Below, in pieces: positions 37,747-49,615 of a stretch of DNA of 64,000 bases (position 1 is its first letter; each line of letters begins with the position of its first letter). Below the pieces are notes generated by a model. The model saw only the letters and a program-made list of their open reading frames with translations, was not told the origin of the DNA and ran no database searches. A program made the position numbers and the translations under genes. The DNA comes from Yersinia rochesterensis (GTDB lineage: Bacteria; Pseudomonadota; Gammaproteobacteria; Enterobacterales; Enterobacteriaceae): NCBI RefSeq assembly GCF_003600645.1, contig NZ_CP032482.1, forward strand, positions 2,976,001-3,040,000, read 5' to 3'.

Positions 37747-38128
37747 ATTGCACCGTTTTTGTTAACAAAATAACGCTATACAGAAACGCTTTGCGTGCTG
37801 TACCGCCGAAACCTTTGCTTGAAAGCAAAGAAACTTCATAACGATAACGCGCCGTCTCTCTATGGCGGCCGGGCATTTTGCCTGAAACTTAAGGTAAAGA
37901 AAATGGCTGTTTTTACACCAGCAACACCAACAGCCAACCTTGATTGGTTACAGAGTAACCATATCAACAGCTTAATCTAAACTCTATCACCTACACAATA
38001 AATGGCTATTCATTCATTTTGGCACAAATGGTCACTTTGCGTGGTTCTGATTTAAAGTAGCGCGGGTTGCTCTCAGTGTACAGCCACCTGAATGGTTAGA
38101 ATTGCAGGTGGTGATCCCGTTCACACTC
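37747..38128. other. Intergenic region between sixA and fadJ
   Basis: 382 bp without a recognised gene. It contains short hairpins (TTTGCTTGAAAGCAAA around 37810-37826 and GGTTACAGAGTAACC around 37946-37960) and a 25-codon frame at 37903-37980 described separately. Confidence 0.5.
37903..37980 (+). CDS. Possible 25-aa small ORF
   Basis: ATG at 37903 after a purine-rich SD (AAGGTAAAGAAA) opens a frame MAVFTPATPTANLDWLQSNH ending INSLI and stop. Only the SD and the position support it; no homology is claimed. It may be spurious. Confidence 0.25.
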   Translation: MAVFTPATPTANLDWLQSNHINSLI

Positions 38129-40366
38129 TTAATTATCGGGATTGACTGCCCGCTCATTCATACTATTTTCCGGCGGATAAAACCTTTGTTGCTGCTCAGC
38201 CATCGTGACCAATAATGAGCAAGGTTCAAAGCGCTCACCATACTGTTGCGCGAGCAAACTCAGTGTTTTTACCATTGTTTCTGCGCCCAGGTTATCCATA
38301 TAGCGGAAAGGCCCGCCTAAAAACGGTGGGAAACCAATCCCAAACACCGCACCAATATCCCCATCGCGCGGGTTACGGATAATAGATTCATCCAGACAAC
38401 GTGCGGCTTCATTCAGCATCATCATGACGCAACGCTGTGCTATCACGGCAGATTCTAGATGGGCCTTAGGTGTGACACCGAGTAAGGTATAAACGCTGGT
38501 GTCCACTTGCTTACCGGAACTTTTCTTCCACTTGAAACCGCTACTTTTAGCTGGATAAAGATAGAAACCGCGGCCATTTTTACGCCCTTTCCGCCCATCT
38601 TTCAAAATGACATCAAATGAAGGCGGCGCAGCAAAACGTGCCCCTAATTTCTCTACCAGAATGGGCATTATCTTGGTGCCCACATCAATCCCAACTTCAT
38701 CCAACAAGGTTATCGGGCCTACCGGAAAGCCGAAATCGACCAGAGCCTTATCAATTAAATCGATAGGTTCACCATCTAATATACAGCGAGCTGCTTCATT
38801 AATGTATGGAGCCAAAATACGGTTTACATAGAACCCGGCACAATCTGCCACCACAATCGCTGTTTTTCCCTGTTTACGTGCTAAAGCAACAGTGGTTGCA
38901 ATGGTTGCTTCGCTAGTCTTTGCATGCGGAATAACTTCCACCAATGGCATTTTATCCACCGGGCTAAAGTAATGCAGACCGATAACCTGCTCTGGCCGCT
39001 GTGCCTGTGCCGCGATATCACTTATCGGCAGTGACGAAGTGTTGGAAGCGAAAATGGTATGAGGTGCAGCGAAATGCTCAATATCTGCCACCATCTGCTG
39101 CTTCAACGACAAATCTTCAAATACCGCCTCAACCACAATATCCACATTACCAAAGCCACAATAATCAGTGCTGCCGGAAATCAGCATCATCTGGCGTTGC
39201 CGCTCTGCCGGGCGCATCCGCTTGCTACGCACCCGCTCGCCCAAGGTATCCCAGGTATATTTCAGCGCCTGGTTAATGCCTGTTGGATTGATATCTTTAA
39301 TCCGAACCGGTAAACCCGCACGTGTTGCAGTCACATTGGCTATACCTCCGCCCATCAGCCCCCCACCTAATACCCCGACTCGATGGATAGCCCGAGGCTG
39401 TTCTTTGCCACCAGTCTCTTTTTTCAGCGCGGTGGTCGCAAAAAACAAGCTGCGTAATGCTGCTGACTCAGGAGACATTGCCAGCTCACCAAAGGCTTTT
39501 GCTTCGGCTTCATAACCCGCAGGGCCGCCGTGGTCTAACCCCTTACGCACCACATCAATAATACGCTCGGCTGCTGGATAATGACCTTTTGTCTTTGCCC
39601 GTGTTTTCTTACGAACAATATTAAATAACAATGATTTACCTAATGGGCCGCTAAGCAAACGCTCCTGCCACGGCAAGATGGGCTTATCAAGCCAACCGGC
39701 TTTAGCCCGCTGGATAGCCACATCAAGCAAAATATCGTGCGGCACCACGTCGTCCACCAGCCCCATTTTAAGTGCCTGACGGCCGCGAACCTGCCGGCCA
39801 GTCAATATCATATCCAGTGCCTTACTCACCCCCACCAGACGCGGCAAACGCTGGGTGCCACCGGACCCCGGCAACAGCCCAAGCTGTACCTCAGGCAAAC
39901 CGAGCACAGTTTTATCATCCTGCGAGCAAATGCGGCTATGACACGCCAGCGCCAGTTCCAGACCACCGCCGAGGCAAGCCCCGTGGATAGCAGCGACTAC
40001 CGGCACTGGAAATGCCGCAATTTGTGCCAGAATGGATTGCCCTTTCTGGGCCAGAACACGCGCATCTTGTGCGGTGCGACAAGCAGCAATCATGCTGATA
40101 TCTGCACCGGCGATAAAAGAGTCCGGTTTGCCAGAAATAATAACTAAACCCTGTAATTGACTCAAAGCCTGCGCTTGTTGCAGTATTTCAGCAATTTGCT
40201 CTGCAAATTCAGCCTTTAAGGTATTAACTTTATCACCGACAACATCAATGGTGATGATACCAATATTATCGGGCCGAACATCGAGGGTGAAAACCGAATG
40301 GGCCGGAACGGCAGAGCCAACTATGGCTATTTCATCCCCGCGATTAAGAATATTTTCCTGGCTCAT
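38129..40366 (-). CDS. fadJ: Fatty acid oxidation complex subunit alpha FadJ
   Basis: Multifunctional beta-oxidation enzyme: N-terminal enoyl-CoA hydratase/isomerase (about 1-190; [27 protein letters not shown]), central 3-hydroxyacyl-CoA dehydrogenase (Rossmann [14 protein letters not shown] about 325-338; [15 protein letters not shown]) and C-terminal domain. 745 aa. Works with FadI, mainly in anaerobic beta-oxidation in E. coli. The ATG overlaps the fadI stop (TAATG), indicating coupling. Confidence 0.95.
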   Translation of the reverse strand: MSQENILNRGDEIAIVGSAVPAHSVFTLDVRPDNIGIITIDVVGDKVNTLKAEFAEQIAEILQQAQALSQLQGLVIISGKPDSFIAGADISMIAACRTAQDARVLAQKGQSILAQIAAFPVPVVAAIHGACLGGGLELALACHSRICSQDDKTVLGLPEVQLGLLPGSGGTQRLPRLVGVSKALDMILTGRQVRGRQALKMGLVDDVVPHDILLDVAIQRAKAGWLDKPILPWQERLLSGPLGKSLLFNIVRKKTRAKTKGHYPAAERIIDVVRKGLDHGGPAGYEAEAKAFGELAMSPESAALRSLFFATTALKKETGGKEQPRAIHRVGVLGGGLMGGGIANVTATRAGLPVRIKDINPTGINQALKYTWDTLGERVRSKRMRPAERQRQMMLISGSTDYCGFGNVDIVVEAVFEDLSLKQQMVADIEHFAAPHTIFASNTSSLPISDIAAQAQRPEQVIGLHYFSPVDKMPLVEVIPHAKTSEATIATTVALARKQGKTAIVVADCAGFYVNRILAPYINEAARCILDGEPIDLIDKALVDFGFPVGPITLLDEVGIDVGTKIMPILVEKLGARFAAPPSFDVILKDGRKGRKNGRGFYLYPAKSSGFKWKKSSGKQVDTSVYTLLGVTPKAHLESAVIAQRCVMMMLNEAARCLDESIIRNPRDGDIGAVFGIGFPPFLGGPFRYMDNLGAETMVKTLSLLAQQYGERFEPCSLLVTMAEQQQRFYPPENSMNERAVNPDN

Positions 40367-41676
40367 TACTCCACCTCCAAAATCATTGCGGCACCCAAAC
40401 CACCCGCAGCACAGGCGGTTGTTAATCCTAACCCACCACCGCGGCGACGCAATTCATACAATGTTTGAGTGATCATGCGCGCACCGGTCGCGGCGAAAGG
40501 ATGACCATAAGCAATTGATCCACCCAATACGTTGAATTTACTCATATCAACTTCACCAATTGCCTGACTGCGGCCCAGCTTTTCGCGTGCGAAGCTATCA
40601 CTGGCGAACATTTTCAAGTTCGCTAATGTTTGTGCCGCAAATGCTTCATGCATATCAATGAGGGTTAAATCTGCCAGTGTTATTCCGGCGCGATCAAGTG
40701 CTAAGGGGGTTGCGTAGGAGGGGCCTAACAGCATGTCTTGCCAGACATCAATGGCCGAAAACGCAAAACTGCGCAGATAGCCTAATGGCTGTAAACCCAG
40801 CGCCTTAGCCTTTGACTCACTCATCATCATGACTGCCGCCGCACCGTCGGTCAGTGGCGTGCTGTTCGCCGCCGTGACACTGCCGTGCTTACGATCAAAT
40901 GCCGGACGTAATTTGGCATATTGCTCCATAGTGGAATCTTTGCGGATATTATTATCTTCAGTGATAGCATCACGATAAGGCGGAATATAAGCTGTCATCA
41001 CTTCGTCTTGTAATAATCCCTGCTGCCAGGCCTGTGCCGCCATTTGGTGAGAGCGCAGCGCTAAAGCGTCCTGATCCTCGCGGCTAATACCATAGGTTTT
41101 TGCCATCTGCTCGGCCGTATCCCCCATACGCAAGCCCGTTGAATACTCGGCAACCGCAGGTGCTACCGGCAGTAAATCGCGCAGTTTTAAGCGGCTAAAC
41201 AATTTCAATCGTTGGGATAACGTTCGGGCTTTATTGACGTCAACCAAGGTCCGTGCCAGTGCTTTGCTGACACCAATGGGCAAAACAGAGGAAGAATCCG
41301 CGCCACCGGCGATCGCCACAGTCACTGAGCCAGCCATGATACTTTCCGCCACATTGGCCACCGCCTGAAAGCTAGTTGCACAGGCACGGGAGACACTATA
41401 AGCATCGGTATGTACACTCATGCCCGTTCCCAGCACAATTTCCCGCGCGATGTTTGGTGCTTCCGGCATTTGGACGACTTGACCAAACACCAGTTGATCA
41501 ATGAATTCAGGAGCAACACCGCTTCTGGCCAAAAGTTCACTGACCACAATTTTGCCTAAATCTACAGCTGGCACGCCGTGATAAGCAGTTGCCTGCTTGG
41601 CAAAAGGCGTTCGCAGGCCACTGACTATGGCAATGCGATCGCCCTGGCGTGTCACTAGCGGTAATGGCTTACTCAT
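40366..41676 (-). CDS. fadI: 3-ketoacyl-CoA thiolase FadI
   Basis: Thiolase partner of FadJ that releases acetyl-CoA. The nucleophilic Cys is in '[11 protein letters not shown]', His in '[11 protein letters not shown]', and the second Cys in '[15 protein letters not shown]'. The frame is open to 41745, but [20 protein letters not shown] at 41676 follows a strong AGGAGC SD and matches the family. 436 aa. A FadR operator lies 49 bp upstream. Confidence 0.95.
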   Translation of the reverse strand: MSKPLPLVTRQGDRIAIVSGLRTPFAKQATAYHGVPAVDLGKIVVSELLARSGVAPEFIDQLVFGQVVQMPEAPNIAREIVLGTGMSVHTDAYSVSRACATSFQAVANVAESIMAGSVTVAIAGGADSSSVLPIGVSKALARTLVDVNKARTLSQRLKLFSRLKLRDLLPVAPAVAEYSTGLRMGDTAEQMAKTYGISREDQDALALRSHQMAAQAWQQGLLQDEVMTAYIPPYRDAITEDNNIRKDSTMEQYAKLRPAFDRKHGSVTAANSTPLTDGAAAVMMMSESKAKALGLQPLGYLRSFAFSAIDVWQDMLLGPSYATPLALDRAGITLADLTLIDMHEAFAAQTLANLKMFASDSFAREKLGRSQAIGEVDMSKFNVLGGSIAYGHPFAATGARMITQTLYELRRRGGGLGLTTACAAGGLGAAMILEVE

Positions 41677-41724
41677 ACATGCTCCTGATAAGTCAAAGTG
41701 GCTTTTATTAAAGCATAACAAAAT

Positions 41725-41741
41725 AACAGGTCTGACCTGAT
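41725..41741 (-). promoter_or_regulatory. FadR operator upstream of fadIJ
   Basis: AACAGGTCTGACCTGAT is a near-palindrome centred on TCTGA and matches the FadR consensus. Long-chain acyl-CoA would release FadR and induce fadIJ. Confidence 0.8.
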
Positions 41742-41993
41742 CCAATTATTGTTAACCAAACATTTACATTTGGTAAACCTATAGAGCAGGAAAGTGAGAG
41801 CAGGAGCAACTTTTCGCCATAAAAAGGAAGGAAAGGTAGGAACTGGCGGGTGGATAAGACATATAAAGTTGATATTTCTGATGCAATAAATTCAGCGCGA
41901 GCTGTAGGAAGGTATCAATACAAACGCGAAGCAAAAAGCTCCGCGTTTTAGGGGTATTCAACTTATCTGAATCAACTTACAACAAAGTGCAAC

Positions 41994-42290
41994 TTAACGC
42001 AGACCTAACTGGAAGATCATGGTTTCTGCCTGGCAGGAGAAAGTGAAATCAATGGCTAAGCGCACACCATCTTCAGTTTCTTCCAGCTTATGTTCGATCA
42101 GGCAAGGTTCAGATTCAACGGCACGCGCTTTTTCAGTCAGCGTTTTCAGCATGGCTTCAGCATCAGCACGGTTGTCGAATACACAGCTATAGGACGCGGT
42201 ACAATCAGTATTGTCCATGATAGTGCCTACATCTATACAGCAGCAAGCTGCGGTTTCTTCCGCACTACAGCGATTGATTGCATCTGACAT
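41994..42290 (-). CDS. yfcZ: YfcZ/YiiS family protein
   Basis: 98-aa soluble protein with an unusual Cys cluster (CSAEETAACCCIDVGTIMDN) and the conserved end DFTFSCQAETMIFQLGLR, matching E. coli YfcZ in sequence and position between fadI and fadL. Function unknown. The ATG at 42290 has a GGAG SD 8 nt away. Confidence 0.92.
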   Translation of the reverse strand: MSDAINRCSAEETAACCCIDVGTIMDNTDCTASYSCVFDNRADAEAMLKTLTEKARAVESEPCLIEHKLEETEDGVRLAIDFTFSCQAETMIFQLGLR

Positions 42291-42704
42291 CTTCAATTCT
42301 CCTCAACGGATATTTCAAAATAAACGCACATCAGCTATCAATTAACGCAGATAAGGCAGAGTGCAAAAAAATATTTTCTCTACTGTCATTTTACTCCCCT
42401 AGGTCACAAGGCACTAGGACTTACTGTTTATAGGCCTATTAAGTGACGGAAATCACGCTAAAATTGTTCACTCCCTCATCAATAATGTATGAATTGCTAC
42501 CAAATTGTGATTTTTTTGTTAACTGCGTCTATTTTTTGCAATCAAATTTGACCAAATCCTAAAACATACTTGCAACACGCACACAGGTCGGACCTATACT
42601 TCAGCCACTGGTCTGCTTTGTCTGACCGATAACGGACCCTACAATCCCGCATTCTCTTGTTACGGTATGTAACATAGTTTAAATAAAACAATGAGGTTTT
42701 GGTC
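42291..42704. other. yfcZ-fadL divergent intergenic region
   Basis: 414 bp of AT-rich sequence holding the two divergent promoters. Apart from the FadR sites near 42581-42622 I see no gene or strong hairpin. Confidence 0.6.
42581..42622 (+). promoter_or_regulatory. FadR operators upstream of fadL
   Basis: ACACAGGTCGGACCTAT (42581-42597) fits the FadR consensus well; CACTGGTCTGCTTTGT (42606-42621) is a weaker second copy. Two FadR sites at fadL are known in E. coli. Confidence 0.7.
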
Positions 42705-43973
42705 ATGAACCAGAAAAACCTGTTTACCCGATCAGCTCTGGCAGCTGCAGTAGCACTGATTTCTTCGAACGTTTCTGCAGCTGGTTTTCAGCTGAATGAA
42801 TATTCAGCAGCTGCATTGGGCCGCTCTTTCTCTGGTGAAGGCGCCGTTGCTGACAATGCTTCTGTTGGTAGCCGCAACCCCGCCGCAATGACTTTGTTCG
42901 ACCGCCCTTCATTCTCCGGCGGCTTCGTGTATGTCGACCCAAACGTTGATATCAGTGGCACATCCCCCCTATCGGGCAGAAGTACCAGTGCCAAAAACAT
43001 CGCGCCATCGGCGTGGATCCCCAATATCCACTTTATTATGCCGCTGAATGAGCAATGGGCGATTGGGGCTTCCGGTACTTCAAACTACGGTTTGGCCACT
43101 GAATTTAATGATGACTATATTGCCGGTTCTCTGGGGGGGCAAACTGACCTGAAAACCGCCAACCTGAACTTGAGCACAGCTTATCGCCTGAATGAAAACT
43201 TCAGCTTTGGTTTGGGCTTTAATGCGGTTTATGCCGATGCCAAGATTGTGCGCCATATTGGTGAAGCTGGTCGCGGAGTTATCCCGGCGAATACTGAAGT
43301 CACCCGGATGGAAGGGACCAAATGGGGCTATGGTTGGAATGCCGGCGTGCTGTATGAAGTGGATAAAGAAAACCGTTACAGCTTTACCTATCGTTCAAAA
43401 GTGAAAATCGACTTTGATGGTGATTTCAGCAGCCAGTTACCACCACCAGGTGGTACAGGTGGCGCAGTGATTCCAGGTGCATTGACCCTGAATCTGCCAG
43501 AAGTGTGGGAAGTGTCCGGCTACAATAAAGTCGCCCCTCAATGGGCTATTCACTACAGCCTGGCCTACACCAGTTGGAGCCAGTTCAAAGAGTTGAAAGC
43601 CACCGGAACCAACGGTAACACTCTGTTTGAAAAGCAAGAAGGCTTCCACGATGCTTACCGTATCGCGCTGGGTACCACCTATTATTACGATGATAACTGG
43701 ACTTTCCGTACCGGTATTGCCTTTGATGACAGCCCGGTTCCAGCTGATAACCGCACTATCTCGATTCCAGACCAAGACCGTTTCTGGATAAGTGCCGGTA
43801 CCACCTACGCCTTCAACAAAGATGCATCAGTTGACGTTGGTGTTTCCTATATGCATGGCCAGAACGTGCATATCACGGAAAAAACACCGGCTGCATTGGG
43901 CGGAACAACCTATCAGTTTGATTCTAAAGGTACCGCATTGCTGTATGGCGTGAACTTCAACTACGCCTTCTAA
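42705..43973 (+). CDS. fadL: Long-chain fatty acid outer-membrane transporter FadL
   Basis: 14-strand-type barrel importing long-chain fatty acids. Signal peptide ([27 protein letters not shown]), the conserved N-terminal hatch '[20 protein letters not shown]' and 'NPAAM', and a terminal Phe (NFNYAF) are present. The ATG at 42705 follows SD ATGAGG; the frame itself opens at a TTG 6 bp earlier. About 422 aa. FadR sites lie upstream and a strong terminator downstream. Confidence 0.95.
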   Translation: MNQKNLFTRSALAAAVALISSNVSAAGFQLNEYSAAALGRSFSGEGAVADNASVGSRNPAAMTLFDRPSFSGGFVYVDPNVDISGTSPLSGRSTSAKNIAPSAWIPNIHFIMPLNEQWAIGASGTSNYGLATEFNDDYIAGSLGGQTDLKTANLNLSTAYRLNENFSFGLGFNAVYADAKIVRHIGEAGRGVIPANTEVTRMEGTKWGYGWNAGVLYEVDKENRYSFTYRSKVKIDFDGDFSSQLPPPGGTGGAVIPGALTLNLPEVWEVSGYNKVAPQWAIHYSLAYTSWSQFKELKATGTNGNTLFEKQEGFHDAYRIALGTTYYYDDNWTFRTGIAFDDSPVPADNRTISIPDQDRFWISAGTTYAFNKDASVDVGVSYMHGQNVHITEKTPAALGGTTYQFDSKGTALLYGVNFNYAF

Positions 43974-44002
43974 TCGGCATGATTTAATCAATCATTGCCC
44001 AC

Positions 44003-44031
44003 AAAAAAAAGCGCCTTACGGCGCTTTTTTA
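44003..44031. terminator. Bidirectional terminator between fadL and mlaA
   Basis: Stem AAAAAAGCGCC / GGCGCTTTTTT with loop TTAC and U-runs on both strands, between the convergent fadL and mlaA. Confidence 0.92.
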
Positions 44032-44051
44032 TTTTCAGGCTAACATCTCTA

Positions 44052-44816
44052 TCAGTTAGCTGAATCGATACTTTCCAAATCGCCCTGAATGGCTTGAGCA
44101 TTGGAATTAACTTCCGGTTTTAGTTGCCCGCCATTCGCCAGGAAATCATAGCGCTGGAAGTAGGCTTCACGCACCATTAGATATGGGTCGGAGGAATTAC
44201 GCAGCAAACCATCGGAATCCAATAGCTGCGCACGGGTTTCTACCCCTTCCAGCACCCATTTGCCCGCCGACATCCAGAAGGTCAGATAACTCAGCACTGG
44301 ATAGACGTAATCAACCGCATCACCCCCATCTTCACGAATGGTGAAACTACCATAGGCCGGTAATACCACATAGGGGCCATAACCGACATTGTAATGCCCC
44401 AAAGTGCTACCAAAACGGTGCGGAACTTCTTTCGCCAGTTTCGGGTTTGCCATACCGGCGACGTCAATTAACCCGCCCATCCCCAAAAGAGTGTTCAGGA
44501 AGAAGCGGTTAAAGTGCTTCATGGCATTGTACGGATCACCGACCAGGAAGCTATTGACCATGCTGGCCGGCTCTTCAAGGTTCCCCAAGAAGTTACTCAT
44601 CCCATTACGGGCCGGTTGTGGCACATAATCACGCCAAACCACAGCCACCGGTCGCACGATATAAGGGTCAAGAACCTCATAGTTAAAATTGAACATTGCC
44701 CGGTTAAAACCTTCCAGCGGATCTGAGCGGCCCTGCTCCAAATTATCCGGCGAACGACTGGCACACCCCACTAAAAGCACGGTTGCAAAAGCCAGCCCAA
44801 TCAGGCGGTAGTTCAT
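44052..44816 (-). CDS. mlaA: Outer-membrane lipoprotein MlaA (VacJ)
   Basis: Component of the Mla phospholipid transport system that removes phospholipids from the outer leaflet. Lipoprotein signal (NYRLIGLAFATVLLVGC|AS) and the domain hallmarks DPLEGFNRAMFNFN, GLIDVAGMANP and YVVLPAYGSFTIRE are present. The ATG at 44816 has SD GGAGA; an earlier ATG at 44828 is less likely. 254 aa. Confidence 0.95.
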   Translation of the reverse strand: MNYRLIGLAFATVLLVGCASRSPDNLEQGRSDPLEGFNRAMFNFNYEVLDPYIVRPVAVVWRDYVPQPARNGMSNFLGNLEEPASMVNSFLVGDPYNAMKHFNRFFLNTLLGMGGLIDVAGMANPKLAKEVPHRFGSTLGHYNVGYGPYVVLPAYGSFTIREDGGDAVDYVYPVLSYLTFWMSAGKWVLEGVETRAQLLDSDGLLRNSSDPYLMVREAYFQRYDFLANGGQLKPEVNSNAQAIQGDLESIDSAN

Positions 44817-44852
44817 ATTGTTCTCCATGAAATTCTTACCAACCCCTTATAT

Positions 44853-46073
44853 TTAAGGGATTTGTCTATTTATTTGAACATTAATAGTCTGGGGTTGCCC
44901 CTTCGCGACGAAATTCTGCACACCGCTTTCACCAAACCAGTCACCTGGCTGCGAATTCACAGTGCCGTCCAGTGAAATACGGACACGCACCTTCACCTGT
45001 TGCAACGAAGATAACAACCGCTCCGGCATCATTGCATTACTATCATCGAGTGTTACTGATAGCGGAAAGCGGCTCAAAGGCAGCTGTTTTACCGCAACCG
45101 GGACTGGGTTTGAGCCATCCGTTACCGAGATAATCAGCGCGCCCTGCTGGGGTAATTTCTGCGCCGCCTCTGGTGACAGTGAGACCGCTATTTCCAGTGT
45201 AGCTGTTTCCTGCCCGGCCTGTGATTTAGCTTGCGCAATACTGCGTTTTATCACTTCTGTACGAGAATCACCAGCAGGCAGCAATTTTAGCATAACTTCC
45301 CACGCGCCAATGGCTTGTTTAAAATCGCCCTGCTCAAAAGCATTAAAAGCTAATAAACTCATAGCGCGTAAATTAGTGTGATCCTGCCCAACCATAGTGC
45401 GCAGCATCTTGGTTGCCAGTTGATTATCCTGCGGATCATTGGAACGGGTCAGCACTTCAGCATAGCCGAACCTGACATCATCATTATCGGGCGCAAGTTG
45501 ATAAGCTTTAGCGAAAGCTTGCGTGGCGGTCGTGGCGTTATTCAGTGCCATGCCCACTCTGCCAAGCATCATCCAATCATTAACGTTACGGGTATCTTGT
45601 TGCAGCGAGGTGCGTAATCCCAGCCCCAATCGTGCGATTTCCTCCATCGTCAGAGGCTCAGCCCGCTCATTGGCCACTCTGGCCCGTAATTCAGGCATTT
45701 GCGCTTCAACCTGATGCCACGCTTGTACTTGCGGCAAGCCACCTGTTTTCAGATATAGCCCGACCGAAACCACCACCAAAATCACCACACCCGGCAGTAA
45801 AACCCAGCGATTAATGGGGCTGGCATTTTCAGTGGATTCTTGTGGAATATCTGTCAGCAGATTTTGCTGTAATTCCTGAATCAATTCAGGCCGCTGATCC
45901 ACCACGCCTTGGGCTTCATCCTCAGCCAGCTCAGATAACCGGTCTTGGTAAATCGCCTTGTTCAGCTCATCTCGGGTGGTCACCGCTGAATTTGTCTCTG
46001 ATCGCAGTGCTGGAATGACCAACAAGGCCCCCGCGACCGCCAGCAAAATAATCACTATCAGCCAAAAAGCCAT
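44853..46073 (-). CDS. ccmI: Cytochrome c maturation protein CcmI
   Basis: 406-aa membrane protein with an N-terminal two-helix region (IVIILLAVAGALLVIPAL, RWVLLPGVVILVVVSVGLYL) and a periplasmic TPR domain (about 150-260) that binds apocytochrome. In E. coli this part is fused within CcmH; here it is separate, as in many bacteria. Last gene of the ccm operon; its start overlaps the ccmH stop by 1 bp. Confidence 0.9.
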   Translation of the reverse strand: MAFWLIVIILLAVAGALLVIPALRSETNSAVTTRDELNKAIYQDRLSELAEDEAQGVVDQRPELIQELQQNLLTDIPQESTENASPINRWVLLPGVVILVVVSVGLYLKTGGLPQVQAWHQVEAQMPELRARVANERAEPLTMEEIARLGLGLRTSLQQDTRNVNDWMMLGRVGMALNNATTATQAFAKAYQLAPDNDDVRFGYAEVLTRSNDPQDNQLATKMLRTMVGQDHTNLRAMSLLAFNAFEQGDFKQAIGAWEVMLKLLPAGDSRTEVIKRSIAQAKSQAGQETATLEIAVSLSPEAAQKLPQQGALIISVTDGSNPVPVAVKQLPLSRFPLSVTLDDSNAMMPERLLSSLQQVKVRVRISLDGTVNSQPGDWFGESGVQNFVAKGQPQTINVQINRQIP

Positions 46074-46594
46074 TATGGTTTTTTCCTGTTCGTCTTTTTG
46101 TGTTGAGCCGAGATCTGTTTTTTAACAGTAGCCTGTTGTTCAGCCAGCAAAGTCTGTAACCGCTGCTGCTCCTGCGGCGAAAGCGCGGTTTCTTTCTCCA
46201 CCCGCCGCCGGGCGCGCAGCACCACAATGATTGCGCCTATCAGGACAAACATTGCCGGGCCAATCCACAAAATCAAGGTTGCAGGGGTTACAGGTGGCTC
46301 ATAGGTAACAAAGTTGCCATATCGAGCCACCATATAGTCAATGATTTGCGGTTTGGAATTGCCCTGTTGCATCAGTTCATACACCTTGCCGCGCATATCA
46401 GCGGCTATGGTGGCATTGGAATCAGCAATGCTGTTATTTTGGCATTTAGGACAGCGCAATTGCTCAGTTAACTCGCGATACTGCTGTTCCTGCTCCACCG
46501 AGCTAAAAGTGTAAGTATCAATGGCCGCAAAAGCATTGGTCGCAAAAATACCCCAGCTCAATATCAGGCCCAGCGCCAGGCTGAATAATCTCAT
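46073..46594 (-). CDS. ccmH: Cytochrome c maturation protein CcmH (CcmL-type)
   Basis: 173-aa membrane-anchored thioredox protein with the CXXC motif 'LRCPKCQNNSIADSNA', a signal/anchor (LALGLILSWGIFATNAFA) and a C-terminal TM (LILWIGPAMFVLIGAIIVVL). It keeps apocytochrome cysteines reduced before heme attachment. Overlaps ccmG by 4 bp. Confidence 0.94.
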   Translation of the reverse strand: MRLFSLALGLILSWGIFATNAFAAIDTYTFSSVEQEQQYRELTEQLRCPKCQNNSIADSNATIAADMRGKVYELMQQGNSKPQIIDYMVARYGNFVTYEPPVTPATLILWIGPAMFVLIGAIIVVLRARRRVEKETALSPQEQQRLQTLLAEQQATVKKQISAQHKKTNRKKP

Positions 46595-47157
46595 GCGCCC
46601 CCCTGATACTTTTTATACAATGGCAAAATTTCCTGCTGCCAGATGCGATCATTGAGGTCGCCAGCATGGCGATAACGAATGATGCCCTGGCCGTCGATCA
46701 AGAAAGTTTCTGGTGCGCCATAAACCCCTAAATCCAGCCCCAGCATGCCATCGCCATCATACAAACTCAGCGCATAAGGATTACCCAACGAATTGAGCCA
46801 CTGGACAGCTTTAGCCCGGTCATCTTTATAGTTCAAACCCACCACCCGGATACCCTGCGCGGCCAGTTTATTCAGATATTCATGCTCAGCACGGCAAGTC
46901 GGGCACCAGGTCGCCCACACATTGAGTAGCATCGGCTTGCCATCATGCAATACCGACTGATCAAAAGTTTTCCCCGGTTGCTCAAGGGACTCCAGTTTAA
47001 AAGTCGGCACCGGTTTGCCAATCAGCGCCGACTCCAACATGGTGGGATCATCGCCATTGGCATTTCGAGTCAGTTGCACCAAAAAAGCGACCACCAGCAG
47101 TAAAAACAGCACCAGCGGGATGAACATGAGCTTATTAAACGAAAATTGAGATTTCAT
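46591..47157 (-). CDS. ccmG: Thiol:disulfide interchange protein CcmG/DsbE
   Basis: Membrane-tethered thioredoxin-like protein of 188 aa, active site 'WATWCPTCRAEH', with an N-terminal anchor (FIPLVLFLLLVVAFLVQL). It reduces the CcmH or apocytochrome disulfide. Start abuts the ccmF stop. Confidence 0.95.
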   Translation of the reverse strand: MKSQFSFNKLMFIPLVLFLLLVVAFLVQLTRNANGDDPTMLESALIGKPVPTFKLESLEQPGKTFDQSVLHDGKPMLLNVWATWCPTCRAEHEYLNKLAAQGIRVVGLNYKDDRAKAVQWLNSLGNPYALSLYDGDGMLGLDLGVYGAPETFLIDGQGIIRYRHAGDLNDRIWQQEILPLYKKYQGGA

Positions 47158-49124
47158 TATTTAGCCTCCGTTGCAGCGCCGCGTTTTAACTTTTTACTCA
47201 TCCGATAACGGGGATCAAACATACAGAAAATACCGCCGATGGCCATAAACACCCCGCCATACCAAATCCAGCGCACAAATGGCTTGTAATACAAGCGCAC
47301 CGCCCATGAACCGTCATCCAGTTCTTCACCTAAAGCAGCATACAAGTCGCGCGTTAGGCCGCCGTCAATGGCCGCTTCCGTCATCATTGAGCGGGCCACA
47401 CTGTAATAGCGTTTTTCTGCATGCAAGGTGGCTTCGGGCTTGCCGTTTCGGGTGACATCAATAATGCCGACGCCGCCGGTATAGTTTGCTCCTTTAATGT
47501 CGTGAACATCGCGGAATACAAAGTGATAATCGTGAATATCGATGCTATCACCGGCTTTCATGCGCACATCGCGCTCAACACTGTAATTCTGACTGAAGGC
47601 AATCCCAATCACAGTCACCGCCACCCCAAGGTGCCCCAGCACCATCCCCCAATGGCTGCGAGAAAGGTGGCTCAGGCCACGCCAGAAACCATGACGATGA
47701 GTGGCGCGCTCATGCAACTCCATCACGGTGAGGATAATCACCCAGATAGCCATCATCAGCCCGACCACGGTCATACCGGCGATAGTGTCTTGCAGCAACC
47801 ACGGCACCAATATTGACAGCAGCAAAGTGACCACCAGCGCCACACCCAAGCGCTTATAAAGCTTACTCGGCTCATCGCGACGCCAGCGAACTAATGGGCC
47901 AATCCCCATTAATAGCGCCATCGGTGCCATCAGCCAGGTAAACATGGTATTAAAGAAAGGCTCGCCAATGGAGATACTGCCCAACCCAAGCTGTTTATGG
48001 ACTAATGGCAGCAAAGTGCCGAGCAATACCACCAACATCGCCGCAATAAGCAGCACGTTATTGCCTAACAGGAAAGTCTCGCGCGAGAAGACTTCATGCT
48101 GAGTTCGGCTGCGCACTTGCGCGCCTTTAACCGCATACAGTAGCAAGGAGCCGCCGATGACAATCACCAAATACGCTAAAATAAACATGCCGCGCGCCGG
48201 GTCAGAAGCAAAAGAATGCACCGAAACCAACACGCCGGAGCGCACCAAGAATGTCCCCATCAAGCACAAGGAAAACGCGGTAATCGCCAACAAAACTGTC
48301 CAGGCTTTGAATGTTCCGCGCTTTTCGGTGACGGCCAATGAATGAATCAGCGCCGTGCCAGCCAACCATGGCATAAAGGAAGCATTTTCTACCGGATCCC
48401 AGAACCACCAACCGCCCCAGCCAAGCTCATAATAAGCCCAAGCTGAACCCAGCACGATCCCCATGGTCAGGAATACCCATGCGGCCTGAGTCCACGGACG
48501 TGACCAGCGAGCCCAAGCGCTATCCAGCCGCCCCGCCATTAAAGAAGCAATAGCAAAAGCAAATGCCACCGAGAAACCGACATAGCCCATATAGAGCAAT
48601 GGTGGATGGAAAATCAGCCCGACATCTTGCAACAGCGGGTTTAAATCATTGCCATCAATCGGGAAGTCCGGCAAGGTGCGGTTAAAGGGGTTCGAAGTCA
48701 GAATAATAAACAGCAAGAAGCCGCCCGTAATCATCCCCAACACCGACAATACGCGGGCAACTGCATCATCCGGCATGGAGCGGCTAAACAGCGCCACCGC
48801 CAGTGACCAACAACTGAGCAGCAAGACCCACAGCAGCAGAGACCCTTCATGCGCCCCCCAAGTTGCCGCAATGCGGTAATAGACCGGCAGATGTGAATTC
48901 GAGTTCGCCGCCACATAAGAGACGGTGAAATCATTCACCACAAATGCATATACCAAGCATATAAATGAAAGCGCAATGGTGGCAAACATACCGTAGGTCA
49001 ATGGCCTACCGGTTGCCATCATGCGTGCATCTTGACGCGCCGCCCCCCATTGCGGATACAAACTCAGCAATAGCGAGAGAGCCAGCGCCAGACATAATAA
49101 GAAACCGCCAATTTCAGGAATCAT
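47157..49124 (-). CDS. ccmF: Heme lyase CcmF
   Basis: 655-aa polytopic membrane protein that attaches heme to apocytochrome c. It has the tryptophan-rich WWD domain '[18 protein letters not shown]' and multiple TM helices. Overlaps ccmE by 4 bp within the operon. Confidence 0.96.
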   Translation of the reverse strand: MIPEIGGFLLCLALALSLLLSLYPQWGAARQDARMMATGRPLTYGMFATIALSFICLVYAFVVNDFTVSYVAANSNSHLPVYYRIAATWGAHEGSLLLWVLLLSCWSLAVALFSRSMPDDAVARVLSVLGMITGGFLLFIILTSNPFNRTLPDFPIDGNDLNPLLQDVGLIFHPPLLYMGYVGFSVAFAFAIASLMAGRLDSAWARWSRPWTQAAWVFLTMGIVLGSAWAYYELGWGGWWFWDPVENASFMPWLAGTALIHSLAVTEKRGTFKAWTVLLAITAFSLCLMGTFLVRSGVLVSVHSFASDPARGMFILAYLVIVIGGSLLLYAVKGAQVRSRTQHEVFSRETFLLGNNVLLIAAMLVVLLGTLLPLVHKQLGLGSISIGEPFFNTMFTWLMAPMALLMGIGPLVRWRRDEPSKLYKRLGVALVVTLLLSILVPWLLQDTIAGMTVVGLMMAIWVIILTVMELHERATHRHGFWRGLSHLSRSHWGMVLGHLGVAVTVIGIAFSQNYSVERDVRMKAGDSIDIHDYHFVFRDVHDIKGANYTGGVGIIDVTRNGKPEATLHAEKRYYSVARSMMTEAAIDGGLTRDLYAALGEELDDGSWAVRLYYKPFVRWIWYGGVFMAIGGIFCMFDPRYRMSKKLKRGAATEAK

Positions 49125-49615
49125 GAAGCATTGCCCTCACCCACGGCGCTGTTATAGGCCTCCGCTGGGCGGATATGATTTTCTTTCATCGCCTCTTTCA
49201 CTTCCGGTGGGGTATATTTTTCATCATGTTTTGCTAAGACTTCTTTGGCATTGATGGTGTTGTTTTCAGCAAAGACCCCTTGCGCCACCACCCCCTGCCC
49301 CTCACGGAACAGATCGGGCAGAATGCCGGTATAAGTGACGGTGACAACACCGCGAGCATCATAAACTTTGAAACTCATTTCCAACGTTTTTTCGTCGCGC
49401 TTCACCGACCCCGGCATCACCATACCGCCAATGCGCAAGCGCTGACCGATTTCCGGCTTCTCATGGCGCTCGCCCTTGCCCTGCAAAATTTCACCGGGGG
49501 TATAAAACAAATCAATATTAGCCCGCAGCGCATACAGCACCAGAGTGGTGGTCAAACCGATGCCAATCAGCACCACAATCGCCAGATAGAGTCGACTTTT
49601 CCTACGTGGGTTCAC
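49121..49615 (-). CDS. ccmE: Heme chaperone CcmE
   Basis: 164 aa, one N-terminal TM ([21 protein letters not shown]) and a periplasmic OB-fold. The heme-binding His is in '[11 protein letters not shown]'. It shuttles heme from CcmABCD to CcmF. Confidence 0.96.
   Translation of the reverse strand: MNPRRKSRLYLAIVVLIGIGLTTTLVLYALRANIDLFYTPGEILQGKGERHEKPEIGQRLRIGGMVMPGSVKRDEKTLEMSFKVYDARGVVTVTYTGILPDLFREGQGVVAQGVFAENNTINAKEVLAKHDEKYTPPEVKEAMKENHIRPAEAYNSAVGEGNAS

Noticed and set aside
41779..41961. 60-aa ORF upstream of fadI
   Set aside because: No Shine-Dalgarno or recognisable domain; low-complexity reading of AT-rich intergenic DNA.
42724..43024. Minus-strand genes inside fadL
   Set aside because: Shadow frames of a clear outer-membrane protein gene.
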